A DNA stretch of 5,332 bases. Source: Tardiphaga sp. (lineage in GTDB: Bacteria; Pseudomonadota; Alphaproteobacteria; Rhizobiales; Xanthobacteraceae). Both the position numbers and the translations under genes were made by a program. Position 1 is the first letter of the stretch. Every line of letters begins with the position of its first letter. Below are positions 1 through 5,332 of the stretch, one piece after another. Location: positions 1 through 5,332 of the forward strand of contig JAQGJF010000728.1 of the NCBI GenBank assembly GCA_028290765.1. Direction: 5' to 3'. The notes under the pieces are model-generated. The model saw only the letters and a program-made list of their open reading frames with translations, had not been told where the DNA came from and searched no databases.

Positions 1-534
<534 letters not shown>

Positions 535-540
535 CTTGAT

Positions 541-545
541 CTCCC
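541..545 (-). promoter_or_regulatory. Ribosome binding site of ansB
   Basis: On the minus strand GGGAG stands six bases before the ATG at 532-534. It favours this start over an in-frame ATG at 630, whose extra 32 codons would run through the palindromic repeat at 576-624 and put a hydrophilic stretch in front of the signal peptide. Confidence 0.7.
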
Positions 546-575
546 TTTCCTGGAATGCCTCGTCGATGCGCCCTA

Positions 576-624
576 GCGCATGTCCCGGCGAAGTGGAATC
601 CGGTTCGCCGACAAGGACATGCGC
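576..624. repeat. Double palindrome resembling a dispersed rhizobial intergenic repeat
   Basis: The outer arms GCGCATGTCC (576-585) and GGACATGCGC (615-624) are perfect 10-bp complements. Inside them, CGGCGAA (586-592) and TTCGCCG (604-610) are perfect 7-bp complements, with 11 bases at the tip and a 4-base asymmetric bulge (611-614). The arrangement, an outer GCGCATG...CATGCGC pair around an inner pair flanking GTGGAAnCCGG, is from memory the shape of a short palindromic repeat found many times between genes in Bradyrhizobium and relatives. That family assignment is recall and was not searched. In RNA it would form a stable stem in the ansB leader if transcription starts upstream. Confidence 0.65.
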
Positions 625-636
625 CAACACAAGAAT

Positions 637-699
637 CTACGGCGCTTCCCGGTGATATTGGATCACCGAGTGATCCAATATCACCGGGAAGCGCTGTAG
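637..699. repeat. Near-perfect inverted repeat, 30-bp arms with a 3-nt loop
   Basis: Positions 642-666 and 670-694 are perfect 25-bp reverse complements separated only by CGA (667-669). After one G/T position (641/695) four more pairs follow (637-640 with 696-699), so 29 of 30 arm positions are Watson-Crick pairs. No T-run follows on either strand, so this is not a standard intrinsic terminator. I find no direct repeat of the flanks that would mark a target-site duplication. It could be a miniature palindromic element, two transposon ends left abutted, or a bidirectional transcription block. It sits about 100 bp upstream of ansB and 12 bp from the 576-624 palindrome. Confidence 0.9.
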
Positions 700-839
700 T
701 TCGGTCAGTGTTACATGATCCTCCAGCCGAGGCCCCCTGTCTAGGGTGGCGACGCTTTCGGATGGTCCGGTCTGGGTCATTCGCGTCGAAACTGCAATAT
801 CCGCGATAGAGTCCGCTCAGCTCCAAAGCAGACATTGCC

Positions 840-879
840 AGATCAACTTCAGCCCCTTCAAACCCGCATGCCCGTTCTT
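840..879 (-). pseudogene. radC: Fossil copy of the radC 3' end
   Basis: These 40 bases match 35 of 40 positions of the radC 3' end at 4571-4610, in the same orientation. In the radC frame they read KNGHAGLKGLKLI against [13 protein letters not shown] in the intact gene. All five differences are transitions; three are silent and the other two fall together in one codon (Ser to Gly). The radC stop codon is lost (TGG in the fossil), and the frame continues WQCLLWS to a stop at 817-819. The match ends abruptly on both sides: the codons before it do not resemble RadC. It is therefore a remnant and not a second gene. The silent changes suggest it diverged within a coding sequence, for example in a radC paralog or another strain's allele. 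Confidence 0.8.
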
Positions 880-925
880 ATTGGCGGGGGAAACCATGCC
901 GGGACCGGCGACTGGGTGCGGTAAT

Positions 926-967
926 GCGCGTATCCGCGCGCGGTGATCACCAGTCCGTCCGAGACGG
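926..967. repeat. Cluster of short inverted repeats after the permease gene
   Basis: Three small dyads lie 18-60 bp downstream of the permease stop: CCGTC-CGA-GACGG (955-967), the perfect palindrome GGTGATCACC (942-951) and GCGCG-TATC-CGCGC (926-939). They may help end transcription of the patatin/permease unit, but no T-tract follows, so calling this an intrinsic terminator would be a guess. Confidence 0.4.
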
Positions 968-984
968 CAGGCCGTACCGACGGC

Positions 985-2448
985 TCAGAACGATCCCACC
1001 ACCGAGCCGAGCGCGATGACGGCCGCGAGGGCGACGAGGGCGCCGACGATGCCGACCATGACGATGTCGCGATAGCTGTCCCGGTGCGTCGATCCGCAGA
1101 CGGTGAGCAGGGTGACGACCGCGCCATTGTGCGGCAGGCTGTCAAGCGTACCCGAACCGATCACCGCCACGCGATGCAGCAGCGCGGGATCGAGCCCGAT
1201 CTCCGCCGCGCGCGTCATATACGTCGCCCCAAGCGCGTCGAGTGCAATGGTCAGTCCCCCCGACGCCGAGCCCGTGAGCGCGGCGAGCACGTTGGTGGCC
1301 ACCGCCAGCGATACCAGCGGGCCGCCGCCGATGCCGAGCACGGCGTCGCGTACCACGGCGAAGGCGGGCATCGCCGCCACCACGGCGCCGAAGCCGACCA
1401 GGCTCGCCACGCTCACCGCCGGCAGTACGGCGGCGTTGGCGCCGGCGTCCATGGTCGCGCGCAGCGCCGGCAATCGCCGATGGCTGACGGCGAGCACGGT
1501 CACGATCGCGCAGGCGAGCGCCGTGATCACCGCCCACACGCCACCGACGGCTGCGAGCGATGTTTCGCCCCAGCGAGCCTCGGCGAGAAAGCGAGTGTCG
1601 AGCGCCGGCAGGATGAACAGCGACATCGAAAGATTGACGGTAATCACCACAATGAGCGGCAGCGCGGCCAGCATGACCGGCGGCGGCGCGTCGGTTACCT
1701 CGCCGTGCACGATCTCCGCCGGATCGAACTCGCGCGCGGTGGTGGCGTGTTCACGCAATTTTTCGTCGGCGGCGAGCCGATCGGACGGCGCCGGCGCGCC
1801 TTCGCCAAAACCTTCGCCGCTGTTCTTTGCGAGGGTCTCTTCGCGATTGAGCCACCACAGGCCGAAGCCGAGCATGATCAACGATGCCAGGATGCCGAGG
1901 CCGGGCGCGGCAAAGGGTGTGGTGCCGAAGAACGGCATCGGGATAGCGTTCTGAATCGACGGCGTGCCGGGCAGCGCCGACATGGTGAAGGTCGATGTGC
2001 CGAGCACGATCGCCGCCGGCATCAGCCGCCGCGGGATGCCGGCTGCACGAAACAGGTCCTGCGCCATCGGCGCCAGCACAAAGAAGGCGACAAACAGACT
2101 GACGCCGCCATAGGTGACGAGCGCGCCGGCGAGCACCACCGCAAGCATGGCCCGCCGCGCGCCTAATCGCTGCATCATGAAGTCCGCGATCGCGGCGACC
2201 GAGCCAGAGTCTTCCATCAGCTTGCCGAACAGCGCGCCGAGCAGAAACAGCGGAAAGAACTGCGCCAGAAAGCCCGCCGCGCTGCCCATGAAGGTCTGGG
2301 TCCAATGGGCCAGCAGCGGCTCGCGGGAAAACAGCGCGGCCACCAGCGCGGCGAGCGGCGCGAGCAGCAACACGCTCCAGCCCCGGAAGGCGAACGCGAT
2401 CAAGAAGCCGAGCCCGATCAGGATGCCGAGAAGTCCCAACAGATTCAT
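985..2448 (-). CDS. GntP-family permease (gluconate / D-3-hydroxybutyrate type)
   Basis: Inner-membrane secondary transporter of 487 residues, close to but slightly longer than most GntP proteins. Hydrophobic segments fill residues 3-40, 51-78, 100-130, 143-200 and 258-487, matching a roughly 12-helix protein. A 57-residue hydrophilic loop (201-257, NREETLAKNSGEG to TDAPPP) divides it in two. Recognisable blocks are TGSASGGLTIALDALG at 392-407 and SGTLDSLPHNGAVVTLL followed by GSTHRDSY at about 432-459; the latter recalls GntP members annotated as D-beta-hydroxybutyrate permeases. The exact substrate cannot be read from the sequence. The ATG at 2448 begins 5 nt after the patatin stop, implying translational coupling; TGAGGGCG just upstream may serve as binding site. 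An in-frame GTG at 2460 would overlap patatin by 7 nt and is the alternative. Family call firm, substrate open. Confidence 0.88.
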   Translation of the reverse strand: MNLLGLLGILIGLGFLIAFAFRGWSVLLLAPLAALVAALFSREPLLAHWTQTFMGSAAGFLAQFFPLFLLGALFGKLMEDSGSVAAIADFMMQRLGARRAMLAVVLAGALVTYGGVSLFVAFFVLAPMAQDLFRAAGIPRRLMPAAIVLGTSTFTMSALPGTPSIQNAIPMPFFGTTPFAAPGLGILASLIMLGFGLWWLNREETLAKNSGEGFGEGAPAPSDRLAADEKLREHATTAREFDPAEIVHGEVTDAPPPVMLAALPLIVVITVNLSMSLFILPALDTRFLAEARWGETSLAAVGGVWAVITALACAIVTVLAVSHRRLPALRATMDAGANAAVLPAVSVASLVGFGAVVAAMPAFAVVRDAVLGIGGGPLVSLAVATNVLAALTGSASGGLTIALDALGATYMTRAAEIGLDPALLHRVAVIGSGTLDSLPHNGAVVTLLTVCGSTHRDSYRDIVMVGIVGALVALAAVIALGSVVGSF

Positions 2449-2453
2449 CGCCC

Positions 2454-3482
2454 TCAGCACTCCGCCAGCAGCGCATCGAGATCGGCCGTGGAGCGCTGGC
2501 CGAGGTCGTCAGCGTGCGCTGCGAGGAATACATCGGCGCTCTTGCGCCCCTCTTGTTTCAGCAATGAGACGAATTCCCATTCGGCGTTGAGTTTCGATGA
2601 CGCGCCGAAGTCCGCGAGCGTGTCGGTCATGATCCGGTGGGTGCGCATTCCGGCCCAGCGCGCGCCCTCGCCGTGTCCGGGATCCGCCACCTGGCGCAGC
2701 AGCGCGATCATGCGCAATTCCTTCATCAGCGGCGAGTTGAAGGAAATCTCGTTGAGCCGGTTGAGGATCTCGTTCGCCGTCCGCGGCGGGTCCGGCCGTT
2801 CGCGCGGATTGATCTGCACCAGGATCGTGTCGTGCGCGTCGCTTTCGCGCACCAGCGGCGTGAGGGTCGGATTGCCGGCATAGCCGCCATCCCAATAGGG
2901 CTCGCCGTCGATCTCGATCGCCTGAAACATGGTCGGCAGACAGGCCGAGGCAAGCAATACGTCGGCGGTGATCTCGGCGTTGCGGAAGATGCGGCCGCGG
3001 CCGGTACGCACATTGGTTGCGGTGATGAACAGCCGGATTGGTGCGCGGGCGAGCCGGCGGAAATCGATGCTCTCGTCGAGGATGGTGCGTAGCGGGTTGA
3101 AGCCGAGTGGATTGAGATCGTAGGGCGAAAGCACCCGGGCCATCAGGTCCATGGCGACATAAGCGGGCGACGTATCCAGCGTCCAGCGGCCCATCAGCCG
3201 GTCGAGCGGCGAGCGCTGCAGCGGACTGAACGCCGCGGCACGCGACACGCGCCGCCAATAGGCCTCGAGCGCTGCCCGCGCGCCCTCGGCTCCGCCTTGC
3301 GTCCATCCGTCCGCCACCAACGCTGCGTTCATCGCGCCCGCCGATGTGCCGGAGATCGCCTCGATGCGGAGCCACGGCTCCTCGATCAGCCGATCGAGCA
3401 CGCCCCAGGTGAACGCGCCGTGGGAGCCACCGCCCTGCAAAGCGAGGTCCACCAGAACCGGCGCACGCGCTGTTTCGTCCAT
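2454..3482 (-). CDS. Patatin-like phospholipase family protein
   Basis: Predicted lipid acyl hydrolase of 342 residues with no signal peptide, so probably cytoplasmic or membrane-associated. The patatin catalytic parts are complete: the glycine-rich oxyanion loop LQGGGSHGAF at 15-24, the nucleophile elbow GTSAG at 45-49 with Ser47, and the Asp of the dyad in WDGGYAGNP at 197-205 (Asp198). The block LLASACLPTMF (176-186) before the DGG motif is also typical. The natural lipid is unknown. The start is the ATG at 3482, five bases after AGGAGG; an open extension to 3638 would overlap hdeD and has no such site. The permease starts right after its stop. In related bacteria I recall similar patatins near 3-hydroxybutyrate dehydrogenase genes, suggesting a role around storage-polymer or carboxylate metabolism, but that is inference. 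Confidence 0.92.
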   Translation of the reverse strand: MDETARAPVLVDLALQGGGSHGAFTWGVLDRLIEEPWLRIEAISGTSAGAMNAALVADGWTQGGAEGARAALEAYWRRVSRAAAFSPLQRSPLDRLMGRWTLDTSPAYVAMDLMARVLSPYDLNPLGFNPLRTILDESIDFRRLARAPIRLFITATNVRTGRGRIFRNAEITADVLLASACLPTMFQAIEIDGEPYWDGGYAGNPTLTPLVRESDAHDTILVQINPRERPDPPRTANEILNRLNEISFNSPLMKELRMIALLRQVADPGHGEGARWAGMRTHRIMTDTLADFGASSKLNAEWEFVSLLKQEGRKSADVFLAAHADDLGQRSTADLDALLAEC

Positions 3483-3487
3483 GTCAT

Positions 3488-3493
3488 CCTCCT
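3488..3493 (-). promoter_or_regulatory. Ribosome binding site of the patatin gene
   Basis: A complete AGGAGG on the minus strand, five bases before the ATG at 3480-3482. It is the strongest such site in the window and fixes the start 52 codons inside the longest open frame. Confidence 0.85.
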
Positions 3494-3598
3494 CGCTTGG
3501 CGATGAAAAAGACGCTTGATTCAGGACGAGCCCATGATGCTTCGCCTCGAGCCTTCGTACGATCGACGCAGCGGCGCGAACAGGCCGCCAGCTACGCC

Positions 3599-4174
3599 TC
3601 AGCGACTGCGTCGCAGGCCGAAGCCAAGCCCGATCCACCCCGCGCCGGCCATGATGAGATCGATACCGAGGAAGAGGCCGAGGATATAGAGGCTTGAGAC
3701 GGGCCAGCGCGCCAGAATCAAAAGGCCGAGCAGCAGCGTAATCGCGCCGGACAGCACCACCCAGATCCAGGGCGTTTCCCGTTTCATACTGAAGGCCAGG
3801 ATAATTCGCATGATGCCCGAAGCCACCAGCGATGCGCCGAGAATGAGGGTGAGCAACGCCGCGGCGAGCAGCGGATTCTCGAAGGTGACGAAGCCGGCGA
3901 CGATGTAGAGTACGCCGAGCAGAACCCAGAGCAGGAATTTGCCCCAGCTCTTGATCTGGAAGGCGCTGATTACCTCGGCGACGCCGGCGACGATCATCAT
4001 CACGCCGACGATGAGGACGCTTGCGACGGTGGCCATCGCCACGCTGCCAAGCGCAATGAATCCGGCGAGCAGATAGACCACGCCGAGCGCGACGATCCAG
4101 CCCGACTTGGCGCGCAGCGGCGCCATATCCGAAGCGGCTTGAGGATTTTTCAGGGTGTCCGAAGCATTGGTCAT
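3599..4174 (-). CDS. HdeD-family (DUF308) six-helix membrane protein
   Basis: Small inner-membrane protein of 191 residues. After a polar N-terminus of about 24 residues come six hydrophobic segments: about 26-46, 48-72, 80-98, 102-128, 135-155 and 158-187. They form three hairpin repeats, each opening with a similar glycine-rich motif: GVVYLLAGFIAL (31-42), GVLYIVAGFVTF (87-98) and GAITLLLGLLIL (143-154). This threefold pattern and the closing GIDLIMAGAGWI (170-181) identify the HdeD/DUF308 family. E. coli HdeD is linked to acid resistance at high cell density, but its biochemical role is unsettled, so an acid-stress function here is transferred from the family name only. The start is supported by GGAGG six bases upstream. 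A 116-bp spacer with a short GC-rich stem (3571-3588) but no T-run separates it from patatin, so read-through is possible. Confidence 0.9.
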   Translation of the reverse strand: MTNASDTLKNPQAASDMAPLRAKSGWIVALGVVYLLAGFIALGSVAMATVASVLIVGVMMIVAGVAEVISAFQIKSWGKFLLWVLLGVLYIVAGFVTFENPLLAAALLTLILGASLVASGIMRIILAFSMKRETPWIWVVLSGAITLLLGLLILARWPVSSLYILGLFLGIDLIMAGAGWIGLGFGLRRSR

Positions 4175-4180
4175 GACGGT

Positions 4181-4185
4181 CCTCC
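4181..4185 (-). promoter_or_regulatory. Ribosome binding site of the HdeD-family gene
   Basis: GGAGG on the minus strand, six bases before the ATG at 4172-4174; it supports this start. Confidence 0.75.
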
Positions 4186-4208
4186 GATGTGGAAACCTAT
4201 CCGACGTT

Positions 4209-4223
4209 CGTCTCCAAGAGACG
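4209..4223. repeat. Small hairpin or operator-like dyad in the hdeD leader
   Basis: CGTCTC and GAGACG form a perfect 6-bp dyad around a 3-base centre, 35-49 bases upstream of the hdeD start. It could be an RNA hairpin or a compact operator. Upstream, the minus strand carries TTGTGC, an 18-base gap and TATCTT (about 4240-4270), a weak sigma-70-like pair matching consensus at 3/6 and 4/6 positions. I saw no GGAAC-type general-stress promoter. Confidence 0.35.
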
Positions 4224-4430
4224 GCATACGAAACAACCTAAGATATCGAACAATTGATGCCGGGCACAATCGCTATTTCTTGCCATTCTCGGCTTTGTGT
4301 TTTCGACGGGAGCCGACGGTTTGCCGACCATTTTAATGAACGAGCCGACCTCGCGGAGTCGTCATGCATTATTGCAGGGCTCTTGCCGCGGCCCCTGGCC
4401 AACGGTCTCCGGCAGCGGCCGAGCTTCCTG

Positions 4431-4461
4431 AAAGACTTTGAAGAACAAAGACTTTGAAGAA
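4431..4461. repeat. Tandem duplication of a 15-bp unit
   Basis: AAAGACTTTGAAGAA occurs at 4431-4445 and again, unchanged, at 4447-4461 with a single C between, giving a 16-bp period. Two exact copies look like a recent slippage duplication. It lies in non-coding DNA; no function is evident. Confidence 0.85.
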
Positions 4462-4518
4462 TGGTGGCCGCCCTGCAGTGAAGATCACCGTCGGGATCAT
4501 CGCAGCGGTGCTGCATTA

Positions 4519-4560
4519 CGGCGACAGTTAGCCTGTCCAGCCCGCCAATTTTTGTCGCCG
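4519..4560 (-). terminator. Weak inverted repeat just downstream of radC
   Basis: CGGCGACA (4519-4526) and TGTCGCCG (4553-4560) are perfect 8-bp complements separated by 26 bases, starting 9 bases after the radC stop. The position suits a transcript end, but the loop is long and no T-run follows in the radC direction, so termination by this structure is uncertain. Confidence 0.25.
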
Positions 4561-4568
4561 CCACCTCT

Positions 4569-5300
4569 CTAGATCAGCTTCAGCCCCTTCAGGCTTGCAT
4601 GCCCGTTCTTGCCGACGATGATGTGGTCGTGCACCGAGATGCCGAGCGGAGCGGCGATGTCGATAATGGCTTTCGTCATCTGGATGTCGGCCTGCGACGG
4701 AGTCGGGTCGCCACTCGGATGGTTATGCACCAGGATCACAGCGGTGGCCGATAGTTCGAGGGCGCGTTTCACCACCTCGCGCGGATAGACCGGGGTATGA
4801 TCGACGGTGCCGATCTGCTGCACCTCGTCCCCGATCAACTGGTTGCGTTTGTCGAGAAACAGGATGCGGAACTGCTCCTTGTCGGCGAAGGCCATCGCGG
4901 TCCGGCAATAGTCGATCACGCTGGCCCAGGATGAGAGCAAAGTGCGCTGCGGCACCTGTGCCTTGGCGATACGGCTGGATGCTGCGGCGATCAGCTTGAT
5001 CAGGTTGATCGACGCGTCGCCAAGGCCCTTGACCTCCCGCAGCCGGGCTTCAGGGGCGTGCATCACTTCGGCGAAGGAACCGAACTTCTTGATTAGCGAT
5101 TTCGCCAGCGGTTTCATGTCGCGCCGCGGCTGCGCGGCGAACAGCGCCATCTCGAGCAATTCATAGTCGCTCAACGCATCGGTGCCGGCGTTGCGAAATC
5201 GCTCGCGCAGCCGCTCGCGATGGCCGAGATAATGCGGTGCCTCGGCGGGGGGCTGTGGGTCGGGATGTTCGTTCGCATCTGCGGACATGGGTGCAAGCAC
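4569..5300 (-). CDS. radC: RadC/UPF0758 family protein with JAMM motif
   Basis: Predicted cytoplasmic protein of 243 residues from this start. Despite the name, a DNA-repair role is not proven for the family. Residues 27-107 form the N-terminal part: [10 protein letters not shown], the block [12 protein letters not shown] (43-54), and a helix-hairpin-helix around [17 protein letters not shown] (88-104). The C-terminal half is a JAMM/MPN domain with the zinc-ligand signature [14 protein letters not shown] at 192-205 (His192, His194, Asp205), then HDHIIVG at 224-230 and the tail [14 protein letters not shown]. All expected metal ligands are present, so the protein looks intact. The start is uncertain: GTG at 5300 and in-frame ATG at 5288 both lack a ribosome binding site, and the frame stays open to the window edge, so the true start may lie further right. 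Its last 40 coding bases are partly duplicated at 840-879. Confidence 0.93.
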   Translation of the reverse strand: MLAPMSADANEHPDPQPPAEAPHYLGHRERLRERFRNAGTDALSDYELLEMALFAAQPRRDMKPLAKSLIKKFGSFAEVMHAPEARLREVKGLGDASINLIKLIAAASSRIAKAQVPQRTLLSSWASVIDYCRTAMAFADKEQFRILFLDKRNQLIGDEVQQIGTVDHTPVYPREVVKRALELSATAVILVHNHPSGDPTPSQADIQMTKAIIDIAAPLGISVHDHIIVGKNGHASLKGLKLI

Positions 5301-5332
5301 ATCGTTGACGGAGTTTTGGCAGCATGCCGCGC

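Larger units (their letters stand above)
535..984. other. Non-coding mosaic between ansB and the permease
   Basis: This 450-bp stretch has no credible gene. From right to left it holds a cluster of small inverted repeats after the permease (926-967), a fossil of the radC 3' end (840-879), an imperfect inverted repeat at 811-833 (GTCCGCT / AGCAGAC), a very long hairpin (637-699) and a 49-bp double palindrome (576-624). Short frames cross it on both strands, but they run through the palindromes, so their peptides read nearly alike on both strands, as expected from inverted repeats and not from selected proteins. I see no clear sigma-70 promoter for ansB. The repeats end only about 40 bp before the ansB start, so its promoter either lies upstream of them or has been displaced. 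Confidence 0.7.
4175..4568. other. Intergenic region between radC and hdeD
   Basis: This 394-bp stretch holds no gene I can support. A 108-codon minus-strand frame (4238-4564) begins with GTG directly against the radC stop, lacks a ribosome binding site and resembles nothing I know; a 67-codon plus-strand frame (4254-4457) is no better. What can be seen is the inverted repeat after radC (4519-4560), a tandem 15-bp duplication (4431-4461), a relatively A/T-rich stretch around 4225-4340 where the hdeD promoter should lie, and the leader dyad at 4209-4223. Confidence 0.6.

Noticed and set aside
637..699. Classical rho-independent terminator
   Set aside because: The stem is much longer than usual and no T-run follows on either strand, so it is reported as an inverted repeat instead.
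943..2166. 407-codon plus-strand open frame opposite the permease
   Set aside because: The product is dominated by Arg, His, Gly and Asp with no domain, the usual antisense shadow of a GC-rich gene. The minus strand encodes a clear GntP permease over the same bases.
2509..3375. 288-codon minus-strand frame inside the patatin gene
   Set aside because: It is an out-of-frame reading of the patatin gene, rich in Arg and Ala with no motif, while the overlapping frame carries the complete GTSAG and DGG catalytic motifs.
4238..4564. 108-codon minus-strand frame between radC and hdeD
   Set aside because: GTG start with no binding site directly after radC, no hydrophobic or domain pattern, and the tandem duplication lies inside it. 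Treated as non-coding.
880..4570. Complete integrative element with its own integrase
   Set aside because: No integrase, recombinase or transfer gene is found between the two radC tails, and the gene style matches the surroundings. Only the flanking repeat is reported.

Overview
The window is high-GC DNA that fits an alphaproteobacterium of the order Hyphomicrobiales (Rhizobiales), most likely near Bradyrhizobium, Rhodopseudomonas or Afipia. The grounds are codon usage, the RadC sequence style, and an intergenic palindrome at 576-624 that looks like the short dispersed repeats common in these genomes. I could not run a search, so the genus is inferred. Every gene I can support lies on the minus strand, so transcription runs from right to left.

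In transcription order, from the right edge: radC (4569-5300, possibly starting beyond the edge), encoding a JAMM-motif protein of the RadC/UPF0758 family. Then a 394-bp gap with no convincing gene (4175-4568), holding a weak inverted repeat after radC, a tandem 15-bp duplication and a small hairpin in the hdeD leader. Then a six-helix HdeD/DUF308 membrane protein (3599-4174), a 116-bp spacer, a patatin-like phospholipase with intact Ser-Asp dyad motifs (2454-3482), and a GntP-family permease (985-2448). The permease start lies 5 nt after the patatin stop, so the two are almost certainly co-translated.

The next 450 bp (535-984) is a mosaic of non-coding pieces. It contains a 40-bp fossil copy of the 3' end of radC (840-879), a nearly perfect 30-bp-arm hairpin with a 3-nt loop (637-699), and a 49-bp double palindrome (576-624). 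The left end is the 5' half of a periplasmic (type II) L-asparaginase, ansB. A frameshift near 188-192 breaks it just before the conserved ITHGTDT motif; the rest of the frame stays open and conserved to the window edge.

Functionally, the patatin/permease pair suggests uptake of a small carboxylate (GntP proteins carry gluconate-type acids or D-3-hydroxybutyrate) next to a lipid acyl hydrolase; a link to the polyhydroxybutyrate or 3-hydroxybutyrate cycle is inference. HdeD is a stress-associated membrane protein and radC is part of the conserved chromosomal background. I see no phage, CRISPR, toxin-antitoxin or biosynthetic system. The most interesting point is structural: the same 40 bp of radC tail lies in direct orientation on both sides of a 3.7-kb block carrying hdeD, patatin and permease, as would follow from insertion at, or rearrangement around, the radC 3' end.
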